Shown: positions 34,551 through 43,716, counted from the first letter of the stretch. The stretch: 64,000 nt of DNA from Pseudomonas sp. RC10 (GCF_038397775.1 NZ_CP151650.1:1612001-1676000), one strand, 5' to 3'. The notes: generated by a model not told the origin, from the sequence alone. Numbers and translations are program-made.

Positions 34551-34585
34551 TAACCTAGCAATGCCGATAGCTCTTTTATGCAAGA

Positions 34586-34909
34586 TCACCGTTGGCTACG
34601 AATTCTTACCAGCTTTGAACCTTCGAATCTGAGGTATTGGTACATACCGCCTCGGGGCCCATATACCCATTCCTCAGATCCTATGAATTCCCGACGATCC
34701 AAGACCCGCCTGTCTTCAATCATACCTGTCGGCTCCCGACTAGCCGGAGCGCCGCATTTTTGGAGTACCTGCTCAGTGGAGTCGCCTTCAGACGCTATGC
34801 CGTTCTCACACCGCATTGACGCCTGCGCGCCAAGAGCGGTGAGCGCCATCAGTATCATCACGGTCATCGCTACCCCTTTTGAACGAGGGGTCTTTCTTTC
34901 ACTAATCAC
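34586..34909 (-). CDS. DUF2845 periplasmic protein
   Basis: This 107-aa protein starts at GTG 34909 with GGAG about nine bases upstream. A basic N-terminus leads to a signal peptide (MTVMILMALTALGAQA). The mature part has MRCENGIASEGDSTEQVLQKCG, the DUF2845 signature with two cysteines, then EEWVYGPRGGMYQYLRFEGSKL. Such proteins are small exported proteins of unknown role. Confidence 0.82.
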   Translation of the reverse strand: MISERKTPRSKGVAMTVMILMALTALGAQASMRCENGIASEGDSTEQVLQKCGAPASREPTGMIEDRRVLDRREFIGSEEWVYGPRGGMYQYLRFEGSKLVRIRSQR

Positions 34910-34979
34910 TTCGTAACTCCATAATTTTTAGAGTGCGTCGGATGATGCTGTAGGTAACGGGAGTGCCAGTATCAATGCG

Positions 34980-35489
34980 TTAAAATTCAGCGCTAAATGC
35001 GGTAGTCTGGGCAGCGAGGATGACTTTTTCGTAGTAGCAGTATGTCTCTTCTTGGCGAGCGAATACGTAGCCAGCCGACTCGTATAGGTATCGAGCGGGG
35101 TTTTGTTTAACCACACCAAGCGTGAGCAGCTTTTTCCCATGTCTCATGGCGTCGTCTTCAAAACGCCTGAGCAGAGATGCACCAACACCGCGTAATCTGT
35201 AGTCTGTTAAAACGCTGATAGAAGCTAGTACGGCCTCATCACCATTGACCTCCCAGAAGCAATACCCGACCGCTTTTGCAGCGAATTCCGCAACGAACAT
35301 CCGTGTTAAGTTGGACACCCATTGTTCCAGATGCCGGTCGATTCCTACTTGCCATCGCTTCATTGACTTAGGTTCGAAGCGGGCAATGTATTCACGCTCC
35401 AGTTTGAAAACGAGTGGCAGATCTGAGGCGCTCGCTGCGCGTAACACGATAGGCGGATCTGCATCCATTCTGTGGCGTTCACGTGTCAT
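34980..35489 (-). CDS. GNAT-family N-acetyltransferase
   Basis: This 169-aa protein shows the GNAT core: LRAASASDLPLVFKLEREYI, YCFWEVNGDEAVLASISVL, acetyl-CoA-binding DYRLRGVGASLLRRFEDDA (R-x-x-G-V/A pattern) and KQNPARYLYESAGYVFARQE. The substrate is unknown. It may start at 35489 or at ATG 35468. It lies 10 bases downstream of the LysR gene on the same strand. Confidence 0.85.
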   Translation of the reverse strand: MTRERHRMDADPPIVLRAASASDLPLVFKLEREYIARFEPKSMKRWQVGIDRHLEQWVSNLTRMFVAEFAAKAVGYCFWEVNGDEAVLASISVLTDYRLRGVGASLLRRFEDDAMRHGKKLLTLGVVKQNPARYLYESAGYVFARQEETYCYYEKVILAAQTTAFSAEF

Positions 35490-35499
35490 CCGGCGAAAC

Positions 35500-36384
35500 C
35501 TAGTGATTCAATTCCGCATGAAGAAAATCAATCAGCGCACGTGCCGAAGGCTTAATAGGTTGGCCTGGTGGATACACCGCATGGACTGATTTGAAACCTA
35601 TTTCCCAATCCGCGAGCACTTTCACGAGAAGGCCGCTCTCAATCTCTGAGCGACATCCCCAAGTCCCCGTCGAAATAATTCCCAAGTCTGCTAAAGCCGC
35701 TGCGGTAGCTGCCTCATTGACAGTTACCGATACCTTACCTTCCACCCGAACAGTCGTGCTACGTCCATCTCGGTGGAAGACCCAGGCTTCCCGAGCGAAA
35801 CCCGATGGCCCCATTATGATTGAGTGTTTGGCCAGATCCCCCGGCGACTTGGGTACTCCGAACCGCTTGAGATAGCCGGGAGAGGCGGCCAGAAATCTTT
35901 CAGGGCGACCGATCAATCGCGCAACGGCATTAGAGTCGTCAAGGGGCCCGAATCGCAAAGCGACATCAATCGCCTCCGAGATCATGTCCTGGATCTGGTC
36001 AGTTAGAACGAAATCAATTCGCAGTCTTGGATGGTCGTCCAGAAAGCGCCGCATACGTGGAATTACTTCCCGTATCGCGAAGCTTGTGGCGACACCCACT
36101 CTCAGGTGCCCGCTGAGTTCTCCGTTCCCCCGAACAGCGTGATCGGCATCGTCCATCGCCAGCAGTATGGGTTCTATCTTCTCCAGATAAAGCTTTCCGG
36201 CTTCTGTCAGCGTCACCGCGCGCGTTGAACGAGCGAGAAGAATTGCACCTACGTCCTTTTCCAGATTCGACATAACTCTTGAGGCGGAAGGTTGTGACAG
36301 GCCCAGCTCTCTTCCGGCAGCCGAAAAGCTCCCAGTCCGAGCGACCCGCGCAAACAGGCGCAGCGCGGCAAGCCGATCACTCAT
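35500..36384 (-). CDS. LysR-family transcriptional regulator
   Basis: This 294-aa regulator has the N-terminal winged HTH (MSDRLAALRLFARVARTGSF, ELGLSQPSASRVMSNLEKDVG) and the effector-binding domain (HLRVGVATSFAIREVIPRM, RFLAASPGYLKRFG). It follows the broken GST gene on the same strand after 48 bases, so it may be part of the peroxiredoxin-GST-LysR unit. Targets are unknown. Confidence 0.92.
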   Translation of the reverse strand: MSDRLAALRLFARVARTGSFSAAGRELGLSQPSASRVMSNLEKDVGAILLARSTRAVTLTEAGKLYLEKIEPILLAMDDADHAVRGNGELSGHLRVGVATSFAIREVIPRMRRFLDDHPRLRIDFVLTDQIQDMISEAIDVALRFGPLDDSNAVARLIGRPERFLAASPGYLKRFGVPKSPGDLAKHSIIMGPSGFAREAWVFHRDGRSTTVRVEGKVSVTVNEAATAAALADLGIISTGTWGCRSEIESGLLVKVLADWEIGFKSVHAVYPPGQPIKPSARALIDFLHAELNH

Positions 36385-36432
36385 GAAGCATGCTCATCAG
36401 AGGCTGCGCACGATTGTGTTTAAATTGCTGAA

Positions 36433-37064
36433 TCAACTGGATAACCCCTCACGTTCCATGACCCGCTGAACTGCTGGTCTCTCATTCAAGCGTTTCAGGT
36501 ATCGCACAATATTTTCATAAGACGATATTGAAAAACCCGTTGGCTCCGCCCAGTTCAGGACAATCAATGCATAGGCATCAATTACGGTGAAATTCGACCC
36601 CGCGATGAAATCATGGTGTGCAAGTCGATCATCCAGCACTTTCAGTCTCCGATTGAGCCGCTGCTTCCAAAATTGTTGTGCGTTTTCCCATTCCGGAGAG
36701 TTTCTGTCCCAGATCAGGGTCCATGCATACTCTGTAGCGAACGCGGTGTGCAGATCTGCGGCGATAAATGACAACCAGCTTTCCGCCTGTACGCGCTCAA
36801 GCCTGCCCGATGGAGGGAACAGAGATTTTTCGGGAGCAAGATCTGCAATGTAGGGAAGAATTGCAACATTCTGGGTGAGAGCCGTCCCATCATCCAGCAC
36901 CAGTACAGGGAGCTGGACCATCGGATTCAACTCTTTACCCGCGCAGTAATCGGACTGTGGGAGTCCGAGAGGTCCACCGGAATTGCCTCATAGCTCAGTT
37001 CGGCTTCTTCCAGCGCGATGAGGTTAGAGGTTGAACATGCCCCTGCATGGTAGTACAGCTTCAC
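36433..37064 (-). pseudogene. Glutathione S-transferase, frameshifted
   Basis: From GTG 37064 the frame encodes a typical GST start, VKLYYHAGACSTSNLIALEE through YEAIPVDLSDSHSP, then meets a stop. From about 36970 the next frame continues DYCAGKELNPMVQLPVLVLDDGTALTQN and the whole helical C-terminal domain to 36433 (VERVQAESWLSFIAADLH-type, ERPAVQRVMEREG). A single-base indel near 36940-36975 separates the two parts. The GTG overlaps the peroxiredoxin stop (GTGA), so the gene was once translated with it. A sequencing error is the alternative. Confidence 0.8.
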
Positions 37065-37747
37065 AGCGCACCTGCCGAGGTCTTGCCAACGACCATATTT
37101 GCGGCCAAGGCATCCAGAACCGGGAGCAACTCAACGGGCTCAGGGCGCTGGGTGTAGTCCGGATTGACTTCGGAATATGCAATAACGCCTTGCGTGTCGA
37201 TCACATATCGGGCAGGCATTGGCAGCGTCCAGCTTGACTCGCCGTTGAATGTCTGGAGATTAACGCCGAACTGCTCATACAGCGCTTTGATTTCGCCCTG
37301 TAGCGCCCAGCGAATTCCGAATGCGTCAGCCAAGACCCCGCCCTGGTCGATCAGAATTGGAAAGGAAACACCGTTGTCACGGCGCGAAGCTCTGCTGTTG
37401 CCGGCTGTCTGCTGGGAGATGGCAACGAGCGTCGCGCCTCGCGATTCAATTTCGCTGCGCAAGGCTTCGAGCGCTTGAAGTTCCAGGTTGCAATAAGGAC
37501 ACCACACGCCTCGGTAGAATGTGATGACCAACGGACCTTTTAAGAGCAGATCCTCAGATATGACCGTGTTTCCATCGGAGTCAGCCAGAGTGAAAGCGGG
37601 AGCATTATCGCCGCTTCTAAGCGCGCGCTGTGCCTGTTTGGAGGCCACGAGATCCTGGGTAGACTTCTCCATCACGGCAAGGGCTTGAGCTGGAACTTTG
37701 GATTCAAAGTCATGTTTCACGGCGTCGAGTTTGAGTTGAAGCGACAT
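37061..37747 (-). CDS. Peroxiredoxin-like (AhpC/TSA) protein
   Basis: This 228-aa protein starts MSLQLKLDAVKHDFESKVP (ATG 37747, AGGA upstream; the frame opens nine codons earlier). It has a thioredoxin fold with FYRGVWCPYCNLELQALEAL, where CPYC holds the peroxidatic cysteine in a CXXC setting, and ARYVIDTQGVIAYSEVNPDY. It should reduce peroxides using thiols. It forms an operon with the downstream GST remnant. Confidence 0.88.
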   Translation of the reverse strand: MSLQLKLDAVKHDFESKVPAQALAVMEKSTQDLVASKQAQRALRSGDNAPAFTLADSDGNTVISEDLLLKGPLVITFYRGVWCPYCNLELQALEALRSEIESRGATLVAISQQTAGNSRASRRDNGVSFPILIDQGGVLADAFGIRWALQGEIKALYEQFGVNLQTFNGESSWTLPMPARYVIDTQGVIAYSEVNPDYTQRPEPVELLPVLDALAANMVVGKTSAGAL

Positions 37748-37914
37748 CTTTTGTTTCCTAGTGTGAACAGTCACGACAGGGTCCCTAAAACAAGGTTCGG
37801 TATGTAGCCCTCGACGACAACTTTCATTTATTTGAAAAACGAATGAGGAGATTTCGAGTTGCTCGTCGAGGAAAGGAGACGCTGATCTGGGAAGGTTTCG
37901 CGATCCGTTACCGG

Positions 37915-38664
37915 TTAACGCAAACCACCAGAGGCATTGATGCGCTCGCCCGTTAGCCAGGCAGAATCGTCAGAAGCTAGAAACACGACCGTCGGAGCAA
38001 TATCTTCTGGCTGGCCGAAACGCCCCAGCGGTGTTGCAGCAGCCATGATCTGTTGCTGTTCGCTGCCGACCAAGCCGATACGCTCTGTTCCCTCGGTTTC
38101 AGTGCCGCCTGGAGCAACGACATTCACTCGAATATTTCGCGGCCCTAGTTCCTTGGCCAAACCGGCAGACAGCGCGTCGATAGCTCCTTTTGTTGAGGAG
38201 TAGAGCACCGCTGTAGGGACAGGATTCTTGCTTGAGATAGAGCTGATGTTGATCACGCTGCCGCCTGTCTTGGGAAAGTGCTTCAGCGCTTGCTGAATCG
38301 TCAGTATTGGGCCCAGAACATTGGTGTTGTATTCCTTGTGAAACTCCTCCTCCGACACGTTTTCAAACGGTTCAAATTCGAAGGTTGCAGCATTGTTGAC
38401 AAGCACAGAGGGAGTGCCAAATTTGGCTTGAGTTTCTTCGAACATTCTTTTTACATCAGCAGATGATCCAACATCACCCTGAACCGCGATTGCTTTGCCA
38501 CCATTCTTCAGAATCTCAGCCACTGTGCGGTCGGCACCAGACTTGCTTGACGCATAGTTGACAGTGACGGCGGCGCCTGCGGATGCCAACGCCTTGGCAA
38601 TGGCCGCGCCAATACCTTTTGATGCACCAGTCACGATGGCTACTTTGCCGGTCAGATCGTTCAT
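37915..38664 (-). CDS. Short-chain dehydrogenase/reductase (classical SDR)
   Basis: This 249-aa enzyme has the cofactor motif TGASKGIG, NNAA (VLVNNAATF), the catalytic Ser in NISSISS, and Y-x-x-x-K in YSSTKGA. The C-terminal LTGERINASGG is typical. A basic or neutral position after the second strand (NYASSKSGADR) suggests NADP. It is separated from the upstream SDR gene by a terminator, so it has its own promoter in 38665-38685 or reads through. Confidence 0.9.
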   Translation of the reverse strand: MNDLTGKVAIVTGASKGIGAAIAKALASAGAAVTVNYASSKSGADRTVAEILKNGGKAIAVQGDVGSSADVKRMFEETQAKFGTPSVLVNNAATFEFEPFENVSEEEFHKEYNTNVLGPILTIQQALKHFPKTGGSVINISSISSKNPVPTAVLYSSTKGAIDALSAGLAKELGPRNIRVNVVAPGGTETEGTERIGLVGSEQQQIMAAATPLGRFGQPEDIAPTVVFLASDDSAWLTGERINASGGLR

Positions 38665-38685
38665 GTATGTCTCTCTCGATAAGGG

Positions 38686-38712
38686 TATAAAAAAAGGCTG
38701 GTTTTCCCAGCC
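38686..38712 (-). terminator. Terminator between the two SDR genes (minus strand)
   Basis: On the minus strand GGCTGG-GAAAA-CCAGCC (38712 to 38696) is followed by a run of T (A tract 38688-38695 on plus). It lies 28 bases after the stop of the SDR gene at 38740. Confidence 0.85.
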
Positions 38713-38739
38713 AAAGGGATGAACAGGGTCAAGTGCGGA

Positions 38740-39504
38740 TCACACCGCCGTGAATCCACCGTCAACGACGAGGTCGGAACCAGTCATGAAAGAAGCTGAG
38801 TCGCAGCTAAGGAATGCAATCGCTTGTGAAATTTCAGCAGGGGCAGCAGCACGCTCCATGAGCGTTGTCCCCAGCAGTTGCCGGGCAAGGTCTGGATCTT
38901 TAAAAAAGTCTGCGGCCATGGGCGTCTTTACAACACCGGGGTGCACGGAGTTGACCCGAATGTTGTCTTTAGCGAGATCGGAGGCGACGGCTTTGGTAAG
39001 CATCTTGATGGCGCCCTTGCTGGCGCAATAGGCGACCTCACCATCTAGGTTGGCGACCATTGCCGCGATTGAGCCGGTGTTGACGATTACACCGCCGCCT
39101 TGGGCACGCATGACAGGCGCGACCGCTTTGCACCCTAAAAACGTGCCTTTTACGTTGATTGCCATCACCTTGTCGAACTGCTGGGCGCTGATTTCTTCAA
39201 GCGGGGTGCGCAGGTAGATCCCTGCGTTATTCACGAGAACGTCGATACGACGATGCTGGCCGAGAATCTGCTCGACGACCCGTTCCCAGTTGGCCTCATC
39301 GCTTACGTCCAGCTCTTGGAAATTTGCGACATACCCCATGCCCGTCAGCTCTTGCGCGAGTTTGAAGCCTGCACCGGTCTCTACATCGGTGATAACGACG
39401 TGAGCGCCCAGCTCTGCGAAGAGCTTGGAATGAGATTCGCCTAATCCCTGGGCACCACCCGTTATAACAACCACTTTCCCGTCTAGCTTGTTCATTCGCG
39501 CCAC
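38740..39504 (-). CDS. Short-chain dehydrogenase (3-alpha-HSD/cyclopentanol dehydrogenase-like)
   Basis: This 254-aa SDR has TGGAQGLG, an acidic residue after the second strand (ITDVETG, implying NAD), NNAG, GSIAAM with the catalytic Ser, YCASKG with Tyr-Lys, and MTGSDLVVDGG at the end. It is divergent from the LysR gene at 39593, which probably controls it. The 88-base intergenic region has TTAG-ATATC-CTAA (39519-39531), a possible operator half-pair. Confidence 0.9.
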   Translation of the reverse strand: MARMNKLDGKVVVITGGAQGLGESHSKLFAELGAHVVITDVETGAGFKLAQELTGMGYVANFQELDVSDEANWERVVEQILGQHRRIDVLVNNAGIYLRTPLEEISAQQFDKVMAINVKGTFLGCKAVAPVMRAQGGGVIVNTGSIAAMVANLDGEVAYCASKGAIKMLTKAVASDLAKDNIRVNSVHPGVVKTPMAADFFKDPDLARQLLGTTLMERAAAPAEISQAIAFLSCDSASFMTGSDLVVDGGFTAV

Positions 39505-39592
39505 TCCGATTTAAGGTTTTAGATATCCTAATCGGGCTTTTTTTTTGCACCATCCGCCAAATAATCGTTTCATTTGTGCCTGGAGTTCTTGA

Positions 39593-40483
39593 ATGGTCAC
39601 CATCGTTGAAAAAACTGCCGGTCTCGCTGCTTTTGTACGCACCGTTGACTCAGGATCATTCAGTGGCGCTGGAAGGATATTGGGCGCGAGTCCGTCCGCA
39701 GTTTCCAAAAGCGTGGCTCGGCTGGAAAAGCGACTGGGCGTCAGGTTGCTGCAACGGTCTACGCGAACGCTGAGTCTTACAGCGGAGGGAAGCGTCTATT
39801 ACGACTTTGTAGCGCCTCTGCTTCAAGGTATCGAAAGCGCGGAAGATGTTGTGCAATCCGCAGGGTCAGCCAAAGGGCTTTTGCGGATAACGGTGCCTGT
39901 GTTGGTTGGCAGGGCGTTGGTTTCGAAGTGGGTGAAAGAATTTTCTGAAAAGAGCCCTAACATCAAACTTGAGGTCACGGTGACTGACCGCAATGTGGAT
40001 ATGATCCGTGAGGGATATGATTTGGCCATACGCATCGGCAATCTCGACGATACGGGATTGATTGGGCGGCACCTGGCAGACATTTCATACCTCTTGGTGG
40101 CGTCACCTGGTTACCTGGCCAATCGGGGTCATCCCGAAAACGTTGCGGATCTTCAAGACCATGCATGCCTTAGGTACCTGCTCGCAGGGCGCCCTTACCC
40201 CTTCATATTCGCTGATGGGCGCAGTTACTTGCCTGATGGCTGCTTCGACACAGATGATGCAGTCACGCTGATTCAAGCCGCCATGGAAGGCGTTGGAATT
40301 GTTCAACTGCCCGCATTCGCACTGCGCAATGAGATCGAGCGCGGAACGCTTACCCGTGTATTGGCAAATGAGCTAATGGCAACCACCTCGATCCATGCCC
40401 TTCACGCGTTTGGCAGGCAGGTCCCAATGCGGGTTCGGCTCTTCATCGATTATCTGATGGAGACAAGTGAGCGACTTCTATGA
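39593..40483 (+). CDS. LysR-family transcriptional regulator
   Basis: This 296-aa regulator begins MVTIVEKTAGLAAFVRTVDS with GGAG 11 bases upstream. The HTH reads GRILGASPSAVSKSVARLEKRLGVRLLQRSTR, and the effector domain contains GLLRITVPVLVGRALVSKW and LLVASPGYLANRGHP. It belongs to the CrgA/DsdC-like group that acts on adjacent divergent genes, here the SDR at 38740. Confidence 0.92.
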   Translation: MVTIVEKTAGLAAFVRTVDSGSFSGAGRILGASPSAVSKSVARLEKRLGVRLLQRSTRTLSLTAEGSVYYDFVAPLLQGIESAEDVVQSAGSAKGLLRITVPVLVGRALVSKWVKEFSEKSPNIKLEVTVTDRNVDMIREGYDLAIRIGNLDDTGLIGRHLADISYLLVASPGYLANRGHPENVADLQDHACLRYLLAGRPYPFIFADGRSYLPDGCFDTDDAVTLIQAAMEGVGIVQLPAFALRNEIERGTLTRVLANELMATTSIHALHAFGRQVPMRVRLFIDYLMETSERLL

Positions 40484-40520
40484 TCATCATCGATTAGGAA
40501 TGTTGAGACCTGTCACCGGA

Positions 40521-40544
40521 GTCTGCTTCTGGCCGAAAGCTGCC
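40521..40544 (-). repeat. Dispersed repeat copy 4
   Basis: Identical over 24 bases to 29032-29055, in the same orientation. It begins 37 bases after the LysR stop. The identity across 11.5 kb implies recent spread or strong conservation. Confidence 0.7.
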
Positions 40545-41204
40545 TCTTGTCGGATGGCAGCTGGAAGTCCGCTAGGTTCAGGGGAAGATCTTCTGGACAA
40601 GCGAGAAAAAAGCCGGGTACATCGAGGCGGCCTTTGGACATCAATCAGCCGTTGGACAGCCACTGCCAATGATCGTGTAATCAATGGTAAGAACGAGGCC
40701 TATGGAGTGCTTGTACACCAGGTGCATCGGCACGAGGCCACAGCTATCGTCGTCGGTTGTTTGGTTCATGACTTGGGCAAAGTGATCGTGCCGAGGTCGG
40801 CGAAGCGTCCTGAAGGCATGGCCGGCCCTTGGTATCGCCAATCCCTCACAACGCACCTAGTCGCCATCCGTAGCAACAGCCCGATTAATCGGTATTGATA
40901 TCGTGCAGTGACAGGTCCGTTTTACGTTGTAGCAGAGGGCGGGAAATGCTGAAAATGCTGTATCTCATGCCTTGGCGTTTTTCTGTCACGCTAAAATCTG
41001 TTCCCGACGCTTGCGATCATGTCTTGATGCGAAATGAGCTCGCGATCCCAATGTTGAGTCCCACCAAGCTTCGGTCCCATCACTGAAAGGTCGAGGTTTT
41101 AAGTTGGTCGCATCCTTCGGATTCGAGAGCTTGGCCTTGGTCGTCTTCTGTGACCCTTGCAACGGAGTAGCCCGCCAGATCCATTTCCGCTCCTCAAGAT
41201 AAGA

Positions 41205-41235
41205 GGCGGCGCACCCAGGGATTGAACCCCGTGAG
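41205..41235 (-). other. tRNA 3'-end-like fragment (possible old attachment site)
   Basis: Read on the minus strand this segment is like the T arm and acceptor end of a tRNA: GGGGTTCAATCCC followed by TGGGTGCGCC. No complete cloverleaf can be built upstream. Such fragments are left by integrative elements. Chance similarity cannot be excluded. Confidence 0.3.
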
Positions 41236-41682
41236 CGTTTATCATGACACTAGCGATTGTTATGGCCAATACCAGGACTCGAAAATTTGGTATATCTGAA
41301 TATAAGGTTTTTTTTCGATACCTTGGTATTGGTTAGTTGTGGATTGGCAGTACCCGTACCGCTCAGTCGAAACGATTGGAAAGGAATACTATAGTATTGA
41401 AGTTGAAGGTTGTCTTGGTTTTTTTTGGGATTTAAGTTGGTGGCAGCTACATGTCTAAATGGTTGGTTGTCAAATTTCAGCATCGATAACTTTATCGCGG
41501 AGATCATGGATATTTGGCGATAATTCCCAGATTTTGTTGATTTTTGCGCCATTGACAAGCGACAGTTCCCGCCATTTTTGCCGTGAATCTGGCGCTCTCG
41601 ATGAAACCCCGTATTTGCTATTTAGAGGCTGTACTATATTCTTTGCCTACCCGAAGGAGTTATGTGCCCTAGCAACTAGACC

Positions 41683-42438
41683 ATGAAGGTCGACGGTTTG
41701 CGGATTCGTCTGCCAATCCCGCAATCGGTTGTTCAAAAAGACCAAAAAATGGTTTCCGATATGAATAACATGATTCGTTTTTACGCTTTCTCCGAAGCAC
41801 GAGTTGCGGTCCGTCAATTCGGCATCACCACCAGCATCGAGTACGCGAAGCGGTACCGTGAGGACCCACGCCTGCCCAGCGCTCCCGCCATGCTGTATGC
41901 CGGAAAGGGCTGGGCGGGTTGGCATGATTTTCTGGGGCGTCAAAAGCGCGTCTTTCATCCAACGTACCGACAGGCGCAATTGGCCGTGAGCGCGTTGGGC
42001 ATTCGGCGATACAGTGATTACTTGCGTCGATATCGGGAAGATCCACACCTGCCTTCGTGGCCGAACGTGACGTATGCCAACTGTGGATGGATGGGTTGGT
42101 CCGCGTTCCTGGGAGGCGAGACCGATCTGTCGAGTACACACGGCAAAACGTGGAGCGCCGCTCAACAGTGGCTTTGTTTGCAGGGCAGCGCGCCGGTTAA
42201 GAATAGGGCGATCAAGTCGGTGATCCTGGGGGTGCTCAAGCATAACGGCCTCCCTGATAATCCGCTAGGTTTCGCTGACCGAGTGTTGGGTGAATGCGAA
42301 CTGTATCGGCGGTTTCTGAAGAAGCAGCCACGGGGCAAGCTCGGGTTGCTGACGACGGTCGCAGAAGAGTTCAGCCTTTGGCTATTGCGGGCCCACGAAA
42401 GCAGAAAACCCCGTCGAGCCAGCGTCACTAGCGACTGA
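41683..42438 (+). CDS. Orphan protein with two phage-integrase repeat (INT_rpt) units
   Basis: This 251-aa protein contains two copies of a ~52-residue unit at about 34-86 and 94-145: A-x-x-A-V-x-x-x-G-I ... YxxRYREDPxLPSxP ... Y...GWxGWxxFLG. This matches the repeat seen N-terminal to some phage-type integrases. No recombinase catalytic residues follow; residues 150-251 are basic and helical (LKHNGLPDNPLGFADRVLGE). The ATG has no clear Shine-Dalgarno of its own and may be coupled to the micro-ORF ending at 41679. It may be an accessory DNA-binding protein of a lost element. Confidence 0.7.
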   Translation: MKVDGLRIRLPIPQSVVQKDQKMVSDMNNMIRFYAFSEARVAVRQFGITTSIEYAKRYREDPRLPSAPAMLYAGKGWAGWHDFLGRQKRVFHPTYRQAQLAVSALGIRRYSDYLRRYREDPHLPSWPNVTYANCGWMGWSAFLGGETDLSSTHGKTWSAAQQWLCLQGSAPVKNRAIKSVILGVLKHNGLPDNPLGFADRVLGECELYRRFLKKQPRGKLGLLTTVAEEFSLWLLRAHESRKPRRASVTSD

Positions 42439-42503
42439 AAGCATGAAGGCCAATGAAGCCCGAAAAGGGCTTATTTGTCTGGTTGCTTCAACATGCGGAG
42501 GTC

Positions 42504-43025
42504 TCAGAACAGCGTCTGCTGCTGCATCACGATGGAGCGTTTCATCGGCACGCCTTCCAGTGTCAGCAAGTATTCCTTGGCGGGCAGCCCACCGGCGAAC
42601 CCAGTCAGCGTGCCGTCGGCACCGATCACTCGATGGCAAGGCGCGATAATCGAGATGGGATTTCGGCCGTTGGCTGCCCCCACGGCACGCATGGCGGTCG
42701 GGTTGCCTATCTCATGGGCAATCTGGCTGTAGGTCCTGGTTTCGCCGAACGGAATTGCCAATAGCGCGTGCCAGACATCCCGCTGAAAATCCGTGCCGAC
42801 AAACGCCAGTTCGATATCGAACTGGCGCCTTTCCCCCGCAAAATATTGCCGTAGCTGCAGATCGACGTCACTCAGCATGGCGTCGTTTGGCGTGTGACGC
42901 ATTTCGCCGAGACGGACGCGACCGGGTCTTTCGACCTCCCACAGAATGGCTGCGAGTCTGTCCTGATTCGACACCAAGGTAAGGTTACCGATGGGAGAGG
43001 GGACCTGCATCCAGTTGTAAATCAT
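42504..43025 (-). CDS. ogt: Methylated-DNA--protein-cysteine methyltransferase
   Basis: This 173-aa protein repairs O6-alkylguanine by suicidal transfer to its cysteine. The active site PCHRVIG is intact, preceded by GTDFQRDVWHALLAIPFGET and the HTH segment AMRAVGAANGRNPISIIA with the arginine finger. There is no Ada N-terminal domain, hence Ogt type. AlkA lies 10 kb away in the same window. It is adjacent to, and in line with, the TetR gene at 43063 but ends a separate unit. Confidence 0.92.
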   Translation of the reverse strand: MIYNWMQVPSPIGNLTLVSNQDRLAAILWEVERPGRVRLGEMRHTPNDAMLSDVDLQLRQYFAGERRQFDIELAFVGTDFQRDVWHALLAIPFGETRTYSQIAHEIGNPTAMRAVGAANGRNPISIIAPCHRVIGADGTLTGFAGGLPAKEYLLTLEGVPMKRSIVMQQQTLF

Positions 43026-43062
43026 GATTACCTCCGTATTAACGTACCTGCTGGCTACCTGA

Positions 43063-43716
43063 TCAGCCGGGTTCAGACGCTGCTTCTTCGGGGCGCTTTA
43101 CCGCGCCTGTGTCGGTGCTGCGTGGAGTCTTTTCCACCCATGGTTTTTTGTGTGGCCGTGCGAGCCGGCGTTTCGCCACGCCCAGTATTCGCAGCGAAAG
43201 CCCTGGGTCGTCGATGACTCGGGCCATGGTGACCGCGCCGATCATCGACGTCAGCGTGAAGATCGCCGTGTCTCGGGATTCGGGATCGTCCCCAGGCCCC
43301 ATCCGCCGTGCCATCGCAACGATCAGATCTTCGAAGCCTTGGGAGGCTGCACGGCGGGTTTCCGGGTCGGCCCTAACCAACTCACTGCCCATGGCCACCA
43401 ATGCACATCCGGCGAGGCGATCGTCCCGATATTCGGCCGACAAGAAGTCTTCGAGGTGCCTCATGAAAGCATCGTCGGTTTCATCGATGGTGGATTCGAA
43501 TGAGTCCGCCAGTTGCTCGATATTGGATGCGCATGCCGCCGCCAGCAGTTCTTCCTTGGAGGAGAAGTGCCGGTAAAAGCCACCGTGTGTCATTCCGGCT
43601 GCAGCCATGATCTCGGACACGCCCGTGGCGTGAATACCGTTGGATTTGAACGCCTTGGCGGCGATTTCAATGATCCGTTTGCGCGTCTGGGCTGTTTCTG
43701 CCTTCGACTTTCGCAT
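43063..43716 (-). CDS. TetR-family repressor of the adjacent RND efflux operon
   Basis: This 217-aa regulator starts at ATG 43716 (MRKSKAETAQTRKR) with GGGAGG nine bases upstream. The HTH is SEIMAAAGMTHGGFYRHF, almost identical to that of the TetR at 54719. The ligand domain has CALVAMGSELVRAD. It is divergent from the efflux operon. The intergenic region contains two copies of a long inverted-repeat operator (43788-43844 and 43913-43965), making it the likely local repressor. Confidence 0.88.
   Translation of the reverse strand: MRKSKAETAQTRKRIIEIAAKAFKSNGIHATGVSEIMAAAGMTHGGFYRHFSSKEELLAAACASNIEQLADSFESTIDETDDAFMRHLEDFLSAEYRDDRLAGCALVAMGSELVRADPETRRAASQGFEDLIVAMARRMGPGDDPESRDTAIFTLTSMIGAVTMARVIDDPGLSLRILGVAKRRLARPHKKPWVEKTPRSTDTGAVKRPEEAASEPG

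Larger units (their letters stand above)
40484..41682. other. 1.2-kb gene-free region, partly AT-rich
   Basis: I find no credible gene. ORFs in 40467-40898 read through the dispersed repeat and have no family features. From about 41250 to 41640 the DNA is clearly richer in A/T than its surroundings, with TGGTATATCTGAATATAAGG and a T8 tract. A tRNA-3'-end-like piece lies at 41205-41235. A micro-ORF (MCPSN, 41662-41679), preceded by AAGGAG, ends three bases before the next gene. The region looks like foreign or eroded DNA. Confidence 0.45.

Noticed and set aside
40467..40898. 143-residue ORF after the LysR gene
   Set aside because: It begins by translating the dispersed repeat (VCFWPKAA) and resembles no protein family.
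43063..43716. TetR gene as partner of ogt only
   Set aside because: Operator copies lie on the efflux side and the HTH matches the TetR beside the duplicated promoter.
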